From Mycobacterium sp. 3519A (GTDB lineage Bacteria > Actinomycetota > Actinomycetes > Mycobacteriales > Mycobacteriaceae), in NCBI RefSeq assembly GCF_900240945.1, contig NZ_OESG01000014.1, forward strand, positions 1,966,015 through 2,030,014: 64,000 nt of DNA, written 5' to 3'. The notes beneath the pieces are model-generated. The model was not told the origin of the DNA. It saw only the letters and a program-made list of their open reading frames with translations, and did no database searches. This document shows positions 1 to 10,265 of this stretch, one piece after another. Each line of letters opens with the position of its first letter. Position 1 is the stretch's first letter. The translations under genes were made by a program, and so were the position numbers.

Positions 1-686
1 CTGGAGATGGTGATGGTGCGGCCGGCCATGCCCGGATAGTTGGCGAGCGGCAGGTGGCGGTGGCCGTCGAAGACCAGATGCTCGTAGACCTCGTCGGTGA
101 TCACCAGCAGGTCGGCGTCGACCGCGAGTTGGGCCAGCGCCCGCAGTTCCTCATCGGTGGCCACCATGCCCGTCGGGTTGTGCGGCGAGTTGACGATCAA
201 CGCCTTCGTCTTCGGCGTCACCGCGTTCCGCAGTCCGTCGACGTCGATGCGGAAGCCGTTGCCGTCTTGCACCAGCGGGATCGCGCGGCGCTCGCACCCC
301 GCCATCGCGATGACAGGGGAGTAGGAGTCGTAGAACGGTTCGATCAACAACACCTCGGAGCCGGGTTCGACGAGGCCGAGCACCGCCGCCGCGATGGCCT
401 CCGTCGCACCGACGGTGACAAGCACCTCGGTGTCGGGGTCGTATTCGGTGCCGAAGTGGCGGCTGCGCTGCGCGGCGATCGCCTCGCGCAGCGGCGCGAT
501 GCCCAGGCCGGGCGGGTACTGGTTGACGCCCTCGGCGATGGCGTTCTCGGCGATCTTGAGCATCGCGGGCGGGCCGTCCTCGTCGGGAAAGCCCTGGCCG
601 AGGTTGACCGCGCCGATCCGCGCGGCCAGCGCCGACATCTCGGCGAAGATCGTGACCGCATAGGGCTGCAGCCGAGAGACTGTCAT
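1..686 (-). CDS. dapC: N-succinyldiaminopimelate aminotransferase DapC, 5' part only
   Basis: Class I/II PLP-dependent aminotransferase, the likely Rv0858c orthologue, acting in meso-diaminopimelate/lysine synthesis. The reverse strand is open from an ATG at 684-686 to the window edge (228 codons). It starts [20 protein letters not shown], carries the GATEA motif near residue 93, SPHNPTG at 167-173 and the cofactor-binding ITDEVYEHL at 196-204. The Schiff-base lysine would lie just beyond the window edge, so catalytic competence cannot be judged. It is divergent from fadA. A TAGGGT lies 8 nt upstream of the ATG, suggesting a short or absent leader. The fold is certain; the exact substrate is inferred from synteny with fadA. 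Confidence 0.85.
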   Translation of the reverse strand, partial: MTVSRLQPYAVTIFAEMSALAARIGAVNLGQGFPDEDGPPAMLKIAENAIAEGVNQYPPGLGIAPLREAIAAQRSRHFGTEYDPDTEVLVTVGATEAIAAAVLGLVEPGSEVLLIEPFYDSYSPVIAMAGCERRAIPLVQDGNGFRIDVDGLRNAVTPKTKALIVNSPHNPTGMVATDEELRALAQLAVDADLLVITDEVYEHLVFDGHRHLPLANYPGMAGRTITIS

Positions 687-706
687 GGGTTCCCACCCTA
701 AGCTGC

Positions 707-768
707 GCCGAACGTGGGTTACCAACACGCAATTCTCGCGTTTCGCGTGCGGGTAACCCACGTTCGCC
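707..768. repeat. Long intergenic palindrome, copy 1
   Basis: Two 24-bp arms (707-730 and 745-768) read GCCGAACGTGGGTTACC... on opposite strands around a 14-nt loop. The right arm shares 22 identical bases with the left arm of the palindrome at 50060-50123, and a diverged relative lies at 57380-57438. This copy sits between divergent start codons, so it is not simply a terminator. Confidence 0.75.
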
Positions 769-784
769 AGGGGTGAGCAACCTC

Positions 785-816
785 CCAACCAACAGGTTGG
801 CCGAGGCTGTTAGGCT
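785..816 (+). promoter_or_regulatory. fadA promoter with inverted-repeat operator
   Basis: A perfect inverted repeat CCAACC-AACA-GGTTGG lies at 785-800. A -10-like TAGGCT is at 811-816, with its last base 7 nt before the fadA ATG. The repeat covers the expected -35 region, so a repressor bound there would block transcription. The cognate regulator is unknown; a fatty-acid-responsive TetR-type protein is only a guess. Confidence 0.5.
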
Positions 817-823
817 CGCCGTT

Positions 824-2035
<1,212 letters not shown>

Positions 2036-2038
2036 ACC

Positions 2039-4183
2039 ATGGCCAACACGATCAAGTGGGACAAGGATGCCGACGGCATCGTCACCCTGACGCTGGATGA
2101 CCCGAGCGGCTCGGCCAACGTGATGAACGACGACTACCGCGAGTCCATGCACAACGCCGTCGAAAAGCTTGTCGCCGAGAAGGATTCGATCACGGGCGTC
2201 GTCATCACGAGCGCCAAGAAGACGTTCTTCGCCGGTGGCGATCTCAAGGGCATGATCAACATCGGACCGGAGCACGCCGGCGACGCGTTCTCGCTCGTTG
2301 AGAACACCAAGCGTGATCTGCGGGCGCTGGAGACCCTGGGCAAGCCCGTGGTGGCCGCCATCAATGGCGCGGCCCTCGGCGGCGGTTTGGAGATCACGCT
2401 CGCGTGTCATCACCGGATCATCGCCGACGTGCCGGGTGCAGTCGTCGGCTTCCCCGAAGTGACGCTCGGGCTGCTGCCCGGCGCAGGCGGGGTCGCCCGC
2501 AGCGTCCGGATGTTCGGTATCCAGAAGGCATTCATGGAGGTGCTGAGCCAGGGCACCCGGTTCAAGCCGGGCAAGGCCAAGGAGGTCGGCCTCGTCGACG
2601 AGGTGCTGCCCACGGTCGAGGAACTGGTGCCCGCCGCGAAGGCGTGGATAAAGGCGAACCCGGACAGCCACACCCAGCCGTGGGATGCCAAGGGCTACAA
2701 GATGCCCGGCGGCACCCCGAGCAGCCCCGCGCTGGCCGGCATTCTGCCGTCGTTCCCCGCGCTGCTGCGCAAGCAACTCAAGGGCGCGCCGATGCCCGCA
2801 CCGCGGGCCATCCTGGACGCGGCCGTCGAGGGCGCACAGGTCGACTTCGACACCGCCAGCCGCATCGAGAGCCGCTACTTCACCCAGTTGGTCACCGGCC
2901 AGGTCGCCAAGAACATGATCCAGGCGTTCTTCTTCGACCTGCAGTACATCAACGGCGGCGGGTCGCGGCCCGACGGCATCGAACCGGTCAAGATCAACAA
3001 GATCGGTGTGCTTGGCGCGGGCATGATGGGCGCGGGCATCGCCTACGTCTCAGCGAAGGCCGGCTTCGACGTCGTACTCAAGGACGTCAGCATCGAGGCC
3101 GCGCAGAAGGGCAAGAACTACTCCGAGAAGCTCGAAGCCAAGGCGCTCGAGCGGGGTAAGACCACGCAGGAGCGCTCCGACGCACTCCTGGCGCGCATCA
3201 CGCCGACGGCCGACCCTGCAGACCTCAAGGGTGTCGACTTCGTCATCGAGGCGGTGTTCGAGGACCAGGACCTCAAGCACAAGGTGTTCCAGGAGATCGA
3301 GGACATCGTCGAGCCCAACGCGCTGCTGGGGTCGAACACCTCGACGCTGCCGATCACCGGTCTTGCGACCGGCGTGAAGCGCCAGGAGGACTTCATCGGG
3401 ATCCACTTCTTCAGCCCCGTCGACAAGATGCCGCTGGTGGAGATCATCAAGGGCGAGAAGACTTCTGACGAGGCGCTGGCCCGGGTGTTCGACTACACGC
3501 TGGCCATCGGCAAGACCCCGATCGTCGTCAACGACAGCCGCGGCTTCTTCACCTCCCGCGTCATCGGCACCTTCGTCAACGAGGCGCTGGCGATGCTGGG
3601 CGAGGGTGTCGAACCCGCGTCCATCGAGCATGCCGGTTCACAGGCCGGCTACCCGGCGCCGCCGCTGCAGCTGTCCGATGAGCTCAATCTGGAGCTGATG
3701 CACAAGATCGCCGTCGCCACCCGCAAGGGTGTCGAGGCCACGGGCGGCACCTACGAGCCGCACCCCGCCGAGGCGGTCGTCGAGAAGATGATCGAAATCG
3801 GTCGTCCGTCGCGGTTGAAGGGCGCCGGCTTCTACGAGTACGTGGACGGCAAGCGCACCGGTCTGTGGCCGGGCCTGCGCGAGACGTTCAAGTCCGGCAG
3901 CGCTCAAATCCCCTTGCAGGACATGATCGATCGGATGCTGTTCGCCGAGGCGCTCGAGACGCAGAAGTGCCTCGACGAGGGCGTGCTCACATCGACCGCC
4001 GACGCGAACATCGGCTCGATCATGGGTATCGGCTTCCCGCCGTACACCGGTGGCTCGGCACAGTTCATCGTCGGCTACCAGGGCCCGGCAGGTACCGGTA
4101 AGGACGCCTTCGTGGCCCGCGCCAAGGAACTGGCCGCACGCTACGGCGACCGCTTCACCCCGCCGGATTCACTGACCAGCTAG
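2039..4183 (+). CDS. fadB: FadB: enoyl-CoA hydratase / 3-hydroxyacyl-CoA dehydrogenase
   Basis: Bifunctional alpha-subunit of the beta-oxidation complex, 714 residues. The N-terminal crotonase domain (about 1-190) shows the oxyanion-hole segment GGDLKGM and the GAALGGGLEITLACHHRI and FPEVTLGLLPGAGG blocks. A Rossmann NAD-binding motif GVLGAGMMGAGIAYVSAKAG starts near residue 322. The dehydrogenase signature HFFSPVDKMPLVEII is near 456, followed by the C-terminal HCDH domains. It starts 3 nt after the fadA stop and is presumably co-translated with it. A strong intrinsic-type terminator follows at 4199-4258. This is the orthologue of Rv0860. Confidence 0.96.
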   Translation: MANTIKWDKDADGIVTLTLDDPSGSANVMNDDYRESMHNAVEKLVAEKDSITGVVITSAKKTFFAGGDLKGMINIGPEHAGDAFSLVENTKRDLRALETLGKPVVAAINGAALGGGLEITLACHHRIIADVPGAVVGFPEVTLGLLPGAGGVARSVRMFGIQKAFMEVLSQGTRFKPGKAKEVGLVDEVLPTVEELVPAAKAWIKANPDSHTQPWDAKGYKMPGGTPSSPALAGILPSFPALLRKQLKGAPMPAPRAILDAAVEGAQVDFDTASRIESRYFTQLVTGQVAKNMIQAFFFDLQYINGGGSRPDGIEPVKINKIGVLGAGMMGAGIAYVSAKAGFDVVLKDVSIEAAQKGKNYSEKLEAKALERGKTTQERSDALLARITPTADPADLKGVDFVIEAVFEDQDLKHKVFQEIEDIVEPNALLGSNTSTLPITGLATGVKRQEDFIGIHFFSPVDKMPLVEIIKGEKTSDEALARVFDYTLAIGKTPIVVNDSRGFFTSRVIGTFVNEALAMLGEGVEPASIEHAGSQAGYPAPPLQLSDELNLELMHKIAVATRKGVEATGGTYEPHPAEAVVEKMIEIGRPSRLKGAGFYEYVDGKRTGLWPGLRETFKSGSAQIPLQDMIDRMLFAEALETQKCLDEGVLTSTADANIGSIMGIGFPPYTGGSAQFIVGYQGPAGTGKDAFVARAKELAARYGDRFTPPDSLTS

Positions 4184-4198
4184 AGGTAGTACGCAGAG

Positions 4199-4258
4199 CC
4201 CCCGAAACGTCCGTCGGATGTCGCCGCCAAGCGGCTCCAACGGCGTTTCGGGGGTTTT
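4199..4258 (+). terminator. Intrinsic-type terminator after fadAB
   Basis: An 11-bp perfect stem (CCCCCGAAACG at 4199-4209 with CGTTTCGGGGG at 4244-4254) is followed directly by TTTT. The inner 34 nt are also GC-rich and may fold. A U-tract this clear is uncommon in mycobacteria. It lies between fadB and the convergent lipase gene and may work in both directions, though the reverse strand lacks a T-tract. Confidence 0.75.
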
Positions 4259-4260
4259 GC

Positions 4261-5802
4261 TTATGCGGCCAGTTCCTCGCTTTGTCCCAATGGATTGGCC
4301 GCGGGGTTGGCTGCCAGCGCGTCCAGGACCACCGACCACACCTGCGGACTCAACACCACGCCGAGATGGCCGGCAGGAAGCCACGGATACCGGTCCTGCA
4401 GAACGATGTTCGTGACGTTGTCGCCTTCAAGCAACTGCTGGGTGTACGGGGTGACGATCTCGTCGTTCTTGGAAATGATGTTGGTGTACAGGACGCCGGG
4501 GCGGGTGTCGCCGTTGCCGTACACCTCCTGTTGGAACGGATTGCCCATCGACTGCTGCTCCAGCGCGGGACCCAACGCGTTCGCGAGCCCGATGAGCAGG
4601 GGCCCGATGATGGGCAGCGCCTGCAGGCCGATCAGGCCGGAGGCGTCTGTGCCGTGGTTGCTCGGTGCGATGCCGATGACCTGTGACACCTTGTCGGCGC
4701 CGCCCAGGTTGTTGATGTAGTACGCAGGCAGGATCCCGCCGCCCTGCGAATGCCCGATCAGGATCACCTTCGGCGCCTGGGTCTCCTCGAGGATCTTGTC
4801 CACTTCGGCGGCAAGCTGTTTCGCGGACTCCCGGATGTCGTCCGTGGCTTGGATCGGGTAGTTCGGATCATCACCGACGTTGCCGTAGTTGAACGTGTAG
4901 ACCTTGTAGCCGGCGTTGGCCAGGACGGGCGCCCCGACGCTCCAATTGATGCCTTGGGTGGTCGTCGTCCCGTTGAGCAGGATGATCGGCAACGGATGTT
5001 CGTCGGTGACCTTGATCCGCGGGTCGTTCGCGCCGGGCGGCGGCTGCTGCGGATTGAAGAACGCCAACCCGTTGAGGACCCCGTACGTGACCGGGAACGG
5101 CCCGGTGCCCGTGGCGCCCGGTGGTGCGCCGATCAGCGTCCTGCCCACCGCCGCAGCGGAATTCGCCACCGCGGATGCCAGCGCATACGGTGCTCCGAAG
5201 AAGCTGTGCGGACCGAAGATGTTCGCGACGGTGTCCGCGGCGGTGTAGACGACTGACACCGCGACCACGCCGACATCGGATACCAGCCCGACGACCTCTC
5301 GTGGCTGCGGAAGCCTGACCGACGGCGTGCTGGTCTGCGGACTCGACACCGTGGGGGCGGCCTCGGCGAGCTTCAACTGCGCCCGCGGCGTGGGCTCAGT
5401 TGCGGATGACTGCGCGGCGTCGGCTACCTGCTTGTCGGGTTTCGCGGACTTCGTCGATGTGACGGTCAGGCTCGGTCGGCGAGGTTTGTGGCGGACGTGG
5501 GTTGGCGCCGGATCGTCCGGCTTCGACGTCGCTTCCGCCTTTTCGTCGGGGGCCGATTCAGTGGTGTCGTCGGCTTTCGTCTCGTGCTTCTTGGCAGCAC
5601 GCTTCGGCTTCGGCTTCGGGTTTGGCTTCGGCCGGTCGGGCTTCGACGTCTTGGCTGCGTCCGTCGAACTCTCCGAACTCGACGTTGCCCCCGACGTCGA
5701 CGGGGTGTCGGCGTGGGCGATGCCGGTGGACGCCACCGCCACCCAGGTGGTCAGCAGGAACGCGGCCAGCAGAATCTGAAGCAACAAGCGTTTCGTGGAC
5801 AA
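4261..5802 (-). CDS. Secreted alpha/beta-hydrolase (lipase/esterase) with Lys/Pro-rich N-terminal region
   Basis: A 513-residue exported hydrolase. A signal peptide (MSTKRLLLQILLAAFLLTTW..., cleavage near AHA-DTP) is followed by about 130 residues of Ser/Thr/Lys/Pro-rich low complexity, including KPNPKPKPKRAAKKHE. The C-terminal hydrolase domain has ILLNGTTTTQG and the nucleophile elbow ILIGHSQGGG (Ser about 351), then IAPSNHGTD, as in Lipase_2-like triacylglycerol lipases. The start is TTG at 5802, supported by GGGAGG 6 nt upstream. It converges on fadB. The charged tail resembles that of the GH1 protein at 41091 and probably spans the cell wall. The substrate is unknown. Confidence 0.85.
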   Translation of the reverse strand: MSTKRLLLQILLAAFLLTTWVAVASTGIAHADTPSTSGATSSSESSTDAAKTSKPDRPKPNPKPKPKRAAKKHETKADDTTESAPDEKAEATSKPDDPAPTHVRHKPRRPSLTVTSTKSAKPDKQVADAAQSSATEPTPRAQLKLAEAAPTVSSPQTSTPSVRLPQPREVVGLVSDVGVVAVSVVYTAADTVANIFGPHSFFGAPYALASAVANSAAAVGRTLIGAPPGATGTGPFPVTYGVLNGLAFFNPQQPPPGANDPRIKVTDEHPLPIILLNGTTTTQGINWSVGAPVLANAGYKVYTFNYGNVGDDPNYPIQATDDIRESAKQLAAEVDKILEETQAPKVILIGHSQGGGILPAYYINNLGGADKVSQVIGIAPSNHGTDASGLIGLQALPIIGPLLIGLANALGPALEQQSMGNPFQQEVYGNGDTRPGVLYTNIISKNDEIVTPYTQQLLEGDNVTNIVLQDRYPWLPAGHLGVVLSPQVWSVVLDALAANPAANPLGQSEELAA

Positions 5803-5943
5803 CCGCGACCTCCCGACGGACAGGCATGCAATGTATCCAGCCGTCGGTCCGCGCGTGCCGCTTTTGGCAATGCTCGTTGTCGTTTGACGAGTCGCGTCTT
5901 CCCGCAGTGAAGAATCTCACGCGTTCCGGCGTTAAGCCGGACA

Positions 5944-6648
5944 ATGGACGACAACGGCGAGCACTTCGATGGTCGCGAAATGACCATGGTGCACAAGATG
6001 TTTCGTAGAGAGTTCGGCCTTGCCGGCGGTGTGGTGCGGCGCGTTGCCTGCGGAGACACCGCACGCGCCGAGGCGGTGGCCTGGCATCTGCGGTTCATCG
6101 GCGAAGTTCTGCATCACCATCATTCGGGCGAGGACCATTACGTCTGGCCGCTCCTGGAGCGGCGCGCACCCTCGCAGGTGTCGTCGCATGTACAGCGCGT
6201 CACCGAACAACATCGGCGGGTCGATGCGCTCCATGCGGACGTCGACGCGGAACTGCCGATCTGGGGCGCTTCGGCGAGTGCCGCCGCAGGTGAGAAGTTG
6301 GGCGCCGCGCTGGATCGACTCGCCACATCGCTCGTCGAGCACATGGATTACGAGGAGTCGCACGTCGTCCCAGTCATGGAGGCGCACATCGGGATGGCCG
6401 AATGGAACGACATCGTCAAGGCGATGACGGCAGAACTGAACCCCGACCACGCGATGCTCATCCTCGGCATGAGCATGTACGAGGCCGACCCGGATCTGAT
6501 CGAGCGCACCATCGGAAACATGCCGGTGGACATGCGCGGCGGCGTCCGCTGCACCGCGGCCCTGACTTATGCCGAACACGCACAACTGATCCACGGCACC
6601 GCCACCCCGCCCCGCAGTGCGCAGATCGCGGGTTCAGCGACAGGTTGA
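5944..6648 (+). CDS. Hemerythrin HHE-domain protein
   Basis: A cytosolic protein of 234 residues with an HHE cation-binding four-helix bundle. The repeated metal-ligand segments are MVHKMFRREF (about 15-24), VLHHHHSGEDHYVWPLL (about 56-72), VTEQHRRVDAL (about 86-96) and LVEHMDYEESHVVPVME (about 131-147). Such domains bind a di-iron centre and act in oxygen, NO or iron sensing or storage. A C-terminal region of about 80 residues continues beyond the bundle. A small inverted repeat (CCGGC/GCCGG, 5926-5940) ends 3 nt before the ATG and could be an operator. Its 3' end overlaps the convergent GH27 gene by 15 bp. The role here is unknown. Confidence 0.85.
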   Translation: MDDNGEHFDGREMTMVHKMFRREFGLAGGVVRRVACGDTARAEAVAWHLRFIGEVLHHHHSGEDHYVWPLLERRAPSQVSSHVQRVTEQHRRVDALHADVDAELPIWGASASAAAGEKLGAALDRLATSLVEHMDYEESHVVPVMEAHIGMAEWNDIVKAMTAELNPDHAMLILGMSMYEADPDLIERTIGNMPVDMRGGVRCTAALTYAEHAQLIHGTATPPRSAQIAGSATG

Positions 6649-8016
6649 CCAGACCCGCAGCATTGCCACATCGTGTGGTGCCACGGTGCGTCTGATGTCG
6701 CCGGTGGTCGTCGTTTCGGTGTGGCTCCACAGGTCGCGCACGGTGTAACAGGCGCCGGCCAAACCAACCGCGGCGGCGCCGGTGGCGATGTCGGCCGGTT
6801 CGTCGTCGGAGTTGAACAGCGCGACCGCCGCGCCGCCACCGGAGAGGGGCTTCACCAGCACCCGGTGGTCTTGCGGCGACCTCGTCGCCTCCGCGACCAA
6901 CGGATCCTGGTCGACCGCGATGACGTCGCGGTTGGTCAACATCTCGCGCGTCCGGTCGTCCATTGTCCGAACGTCGTTGCCTGCCAGCAGGGGTGCGGAG
7001 AGCATCGCCCACAGCGAAAAGTGGGCCCGCTGTTCAGCTTCGGTCAGGCCGGGTTGGTCGTTGGCGCGCCACGCCACATCGGCGTCGGACAGCGCGAGCT
7101 TCATCCGGAGCTTCTCGAGACGTTCCGGTGTCAGTTGATCCTGCGCCACGATGACGCGGCTGAAGTCCAGATGATTGACGAAGAAGTCGCGCCACGACAG
7201 GCCGACAACCAGCATGTCGGGGTCGTTGAAGAACCCAGGGCGGCTCCGCGAAGCCGTCGGCGAGGACGCCAGGAACTCGTCGGGCACACCGAGGTACGAG
7301 CCGGTGAGGAACGAATCGGAACTGTCCATCGGCGGCAAGGTGCTACGCCAGACCGGCACCAGGTCGGCGGTGTTGCGGGTCATGTCGGCGATGCCCGACC
7401 AGTCGTATTGGGTGCCTGCGTGGTGATTGTCGGAGCTGTTCGGGTTGATGCTGTAGAAGATGCGACGACCCGTGGCGCGCAACGCGTTTCGCATCGCGCT
7501 GAAGAGCTTGACCTGGTTGGCGTGGTCGGCGTTGCTGTGGCACCAGTCGTATTTCAGGTAGTCGACACCCCATCCTGCGAATGTCCGCGCGTCGGTGTCT
7601 TCATGCCCGGCGCTGGCGGTGCGGGGATCTTGGCCGCAGGTCTCGTCGTACGGACTGGCGTACAGGCCGAGCAGCATCCCGCGGTCGTGCACGTAGCGGG
7701 CCAACGCCGCGATGCCGTGCGGAAACGTCTTCGGGTCGGCCCGCAATCTGCCGTCGGATCCGCGGGTCGGGGCCGCCCAGCCCGCGTCCAGATTCACGTA
7801 TCGGTAGCCGGCGTCGCGCATGCCGGAGGACACCATCGCGTCGACGGTGGCCGTCACGGTTTCCTCGGTCAGGGGTATGCCGGAGTTCCACGAGTTCCAG
7901 CCCATCGGCGGCGTAAGCCGTTGCGGCGCGCCGGTGTCGGTGGCGGTCGCACACCCTGCGACGCAGGCACCGGCCAGGATCAGCGCCGCAACGGTCGAGC
8001 ACAGCCGTAGGCTCAC
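6634..8016 (-). CDS. Exported GH27 alpha-galactosidase-like glycoside hydrolase, probable lipoprotein
   Basis: A 460-residue family 27 glycosidase. The N-terminus MSLRLCSTVAALILAGACVAGCATA is a lipoprotein-type signal with candidate lipobox cysteines. The mature domain begins with the GH27 hallmark PPMGWNSWNSG; YVNLDAGW and the nucleophile segment VDYLKYDWCHSN (Asp about 156) follow. A C-terminal beta-sandwich (VLVKPLSGGGAAVALFNS) completes the usual GH27 layout. The family hydrolyses alpha-D-galactosides or alpha-N-acetylgalactosaminides; the natural substrate is not predictable here. It is divergent from the acyl-CoA ligase gene. Its last 15 bp overlap the hemerythrin gene. Confidence 0.88.
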   Translation of the reverse strand: MSLRLCSTVAALILAGACVAGCATATDTGAPQRLTPPMGWNSWNSGIPLTEETVTATVDAMVSSGMRDAGYRYVNLDAGWAAPTRGSDGRLRADPKTFPHGIAALARYVHDRGMLLGLYASPYDETCGQDPRTASAGHEDTDARTFAGWGVDYLKYDWCHSNADHANQVKLFSAMRNALRATGRRIFYSINPNSSDNHHAGTQYDWSGIADMTRNTADLVPVWRSTLPPMDSSDSFLTGSYLGVPDEFLASSPTASRSRPGFFNDPDMLVVGLSWRDFFVNHLDFSRVIVAQDQLTPERLEKLRMKLALSDADVAWRANDQPGLTEAEQRAHFSLWAMLSAPLLAGNDVRTMDDRTREMLTNRDVIAVDQDPLVAEATRSPQDHRVLVKPLSGGGAAVALFNSDDEPADIATGAAAVGLAGACYTVRDLWSHTETTTTGDIRRTVAPHDVAMLRVWSTCR

Positions 8017-8088
8017 CTGCCGAGGATCGCCGACCCGGTTGTGCGGGCGCTGCCAGCACGCTGCCTGCCCGCTGTGGTTGTCGTTGGC

Positions 8089-8100
8089 TATCGTCTAGGC
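8089..8100 (+). promoter_or_regulatory. -10 box for a leaderless transcript
   Basis: TATCGT at 8089-8094 is followed by 6 nt and then GTG 8101, the arrangement typical of mycobacterial leaderless genes. It selects the ligase start and lies in the 84-bp divergent gap with the GH27 gene. Confidence 0.5.
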
Positions 8101-9585
8101 GTGCCCGAAAGCTTTACCGAAACGTTCGCGGCAGGGCTCGCGAGCTATGGTGCGAAGCAGTGCATCGAGTTCCACGGCCGCTGGTACACCGGTGACGACA
8201 TCACCGCGTACGCCGACGCCCTCACCGCGGCCCTTGGCGACGCGGGGGTGCGTCCCGACGCGCCCGTCGGCCTGGTGGTCCGCAACCGGCTTCCGCACGC
8301 CGCCGCGATCATCGGCTTCCTCGCGGCGGGCCGACCGATCTCGATGATCTACTCGTTCCAGTCGCCCGAGGCCATCGGCCGCGACATCGAGAAGCTGAAT
8401 CTGGCGGCCGTCGTCGCCGACCGCGGGGACTGGTCCGCCGAGGCCGTCGCCGCCGCGAAGCGTTCCGGCAGCGCGGGTGTCGCGATCTCGTTGACGTCGC
8501 CGCGCGTCGCGGCCGTCGACGGACTCGAACGCAAGGACCCCGACCGCGCGCACGCCGAATCCAAACCCGGTGTGGCGCTGCAGATCCTGACCAGCGGCAC
8601 CACCGGCCCGCCGAAGCGGCAGGACATCAGGACGTCGGTGCTGGAGCGCACGGTGTTCAGCGTGACCAGCGGCGAGAAGGCTCCGCCAGACGCTCCGCCC
8701 GAGTTCGCCTATTGGCAGTTCGGCGGCATCGGGGTGTGCCAGTTGGTGGCGGGTGTCCACAACGGCAGACGCATCGTGATGCTCGAACGGTTCACCGTCG
8801 ACGGGTTCGTGCATGCGATCAAGACCCACCGCATCAAGCGCTCAGGGGTGCAACCGGCCGTCGTCCGCATGCTGCTCGACGCCGACGTGGCGCCCGAAGA
8901 CCTTGCGTCGCTGGAGTTCCTGATCAGCGCGTCCGGTCCGCTGGACCCCGAAACCCGCGACGAGTTCGAGAAGCACTTCGGCATTCCGATCCGGTTAGCC
9001 TATGGGGCAACGGAATTCGCGGGCTCGCTGTGCGCGTGGACGCCCGCCGACATCGACAGGTTCGGTACGGCCAAGCGCAACAGCGTTGGCAGGCCGCTGC
9101 CCGATACCGAGGTGCGCGTCGTCGACCCCGACACCGGAGTCCAGGTGCCAACCGGTGAGCACGGTCTGCTGGAGGCGAAGGTCGCCCCGATCGGCCCCGA
9201 CTGGATCCGCACCACCGATATCGCCTCGATCGACGCCGACGGATTCGTCACCCTGCACGGCAGGGCCGACGGCGCCATCAACCGCGGCGGGTTCAAGATC
9301 CTCCCGGAAACCGTTCGGCGCGTGCTGATGTCACATCCGGCCGTGCGGGATGCCTGTGTGGTGGGCGTACCGGACAACCGGCTGGGACAGGTGCCGTTCG
9401 CGGCGATCGAAGCCACTCCCGGGCTGCCCGCTCCGTCTGTTGACGAGCTGAATGACCTTGTCCGCGAGTCATTGCCCGTGTACAACGTGCCGGTCGATTT
9501 CGTCGTTGTCGACGAGTTGCCGCGCAATCCGGCGCTGAAGGTGAGCCTGCCCGCCGTCGCGGCGCTCTACGATGCGCAGACTTGA
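8101..9585 (+). CDS. AMP-dependent acyl-CoA synthetase/ligase (FadD-like)
   Basis: Adenylate-forming enzyme of 494 residues that would activate a carboxylic acid to an acyl-CoA. It has the P-loop-like AMP-binding signature LQILTSGTTGPPKRQD (about 161-176), the adenine-binding LAYGATEFAG, TTDIASIDADGF, and the hinge and lysine region GRADGAINRGGFKILPETVRRVL. It is slightly shorter than typical FadD proteins. I chose GTG 8101 (VPESFTETFAAG) because of the -10 box 6 nt upstream; an earlier GTG at 8041 would run into the divergent promoter region. It ends 1 nt before the convergent PPOX gene. The substrate is unknown. Confidence 0.85.
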   Translation: MPESFTETFAAGLASYGAKQCIEFHGRWYTGDDITAYADALTAALGDAGVRPDAPVGLVVRNRLPHAAAIIGFLAAGRPISMIYSFQSPEAIGRDIEKLNLAAVVADRGDWSAEAVAAAKRSGSAGVAISLTSPRVAAVDGLERKDPDRAHAESKPGVALQILTSGTTGPPKRQDIRTSVLERTVFSVTSGEKAPPDAPPEFAYWQFGGIGVCQLVAGVHNGRRIVMLERFTVDGFVHAIKTHRIKRSGVQPAVVRMLLDADVAPEDLASLEFLISASGPLDPETRDEFEKHFGIPIRLAYGATEFAGSLCAWTPADIDRFGTAKRNSVGRPLPDTEVRVVDPDTGVQVPTGEHGLLEAKVAPIGPDWIRTTDIASIDADGFVTLHGRADGAINRGGFKILPETVRRVLMSHPAVRDACVVGVPDNRLGQVPFAAIEATPGLPAPSVDELNDLVRESLPVYNVPVDFVVVDELPRNPALKVSLPAVAALYDAQT

Positions 9586-9586
9586 C

Positions 9587-10012
9587 TCACAACGCGCCGA
9601 GGTCCGACGAAAGCCAGTGCTCCGGTTTCATGAAGATGGCCACACCAGCGCCGTGTTCCCTGCGGGCGAATTCCAGGTAGGCGTCCACCTTGTCGGCAGG
9701 CATATAACGCTTCACCATCTCGACGAGCTGTTCGTCGGTGGCTGGCTCGATACGGCTGACCGGCCCGTCGACCGCCACATAGCGCACCGTCGGCTCGACG
9801 CGCTCGACCATCAACGTGAATTCGCCCTGCGCCTCGATCAACCGGTGCTTGCGTGAGCCTTCTCCGGTGTGCACCCACGGCTCACCGCCGGGCGTGTACT
9901 GGTACCAGATCGGGACGGTGAGTGGTCCGCGTTTGTCGCCTGCGCTCACCGACAGCGCCGCGATGTGCGGCTCGGCCAGAAACTGTTCGCGTTCGTCCTT
10001 GGAGAGGGCCAT
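9587..10012 (-). CDS. Pyridoxamine 5'-phosphate oxidase-fold (PPOX) flavin/F420 protein
   Basis: A 141-residue split-barrel protein (MALSKDEREQFLAEPHIAAL...). It shows the family pattern GPLTVPIWYQYTPGGEPWVHTG, followed by KHRLIEAQGEFTLMVERVEP and RYVAVDGPVSRIEP. Mycobacteria carry many such proteins, which bind F420, FMN or heme and act as oxidoreductases or quinone/biliverdin reductases. ATG 10012 is chosen because the upstream in-frame extension is Arg/Ser-rich shadow sequence. It lies 19 bp downstream of a small membrane-protein gene on the same strand. Which cofactor it uses cannot be told from sequence alone. Confidence 0.8.
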   Translation of the reverse strand: MALSKDEREQFLAEPHIAALSVSAGDKRGPLTVPIWYQYTPGGEPWVHTGEGSRKHRLIEAQGEFTLMVERVEPTVRYVAVDGPVSRIEPATDEQLVEMVKRYMPADKVDAYLEFARREHGAGVAIFMKPEHWLSSDLGAL

Positions 10013-10031
10013 GGGCCCAAGGCTAGTCGCG

Positions 10032-10253
10032 TCAGCACCAGGCTCTCGAGAAGAACGCCAGCGCGACGATGCCGATCGCCAGGGCCGCCTGGGTCTGCCC
10101 CATCGAGGCCGTGCTGACGATGCCGGCGAGCGCACAGATCGCGATGACGGCCAGGAGCGAGTTCTTCACCCAGTGGACGCCGTCGACCGAACCCCCGGCG
10201 CCCGACAGCCTGGCCTTGGGCCCGGGAACTGAACGACCGTTGTGTTCGAGCAC
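10032..10253 (-). CDS. Small membrane protein
   Basis: A short gene of about 73 residues (LEHNGRSVPGPKARLSGAGG... after the start). Two hydrophobic segments, KNSLLAVIAICALAGIVSTA and QAALAIGIVALAFFSRAW, suggest a two-helix membrane hairpin. I prefer GTG 10253 because AAAGGGGG lies 4 nt upstream. A GTG at 10280 in the same frame would add nine residues but has no Shine-Dalgarno sequence and would overlap the inverted repeat at 10276-10299. The family is not recognised. It probably shares a transcript with the PPOX gene downstream. Confidence 0.6.
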   Translation of the reverse strand: MLEHNGRSVPGPKARLSGAGGSVDGVHWVKNSLLAVIAICALAGIVSTASMGQTQAALAIGIVALAFFSRAWC

Positions 10254-10265
10254 AGGGCCCCCTTT

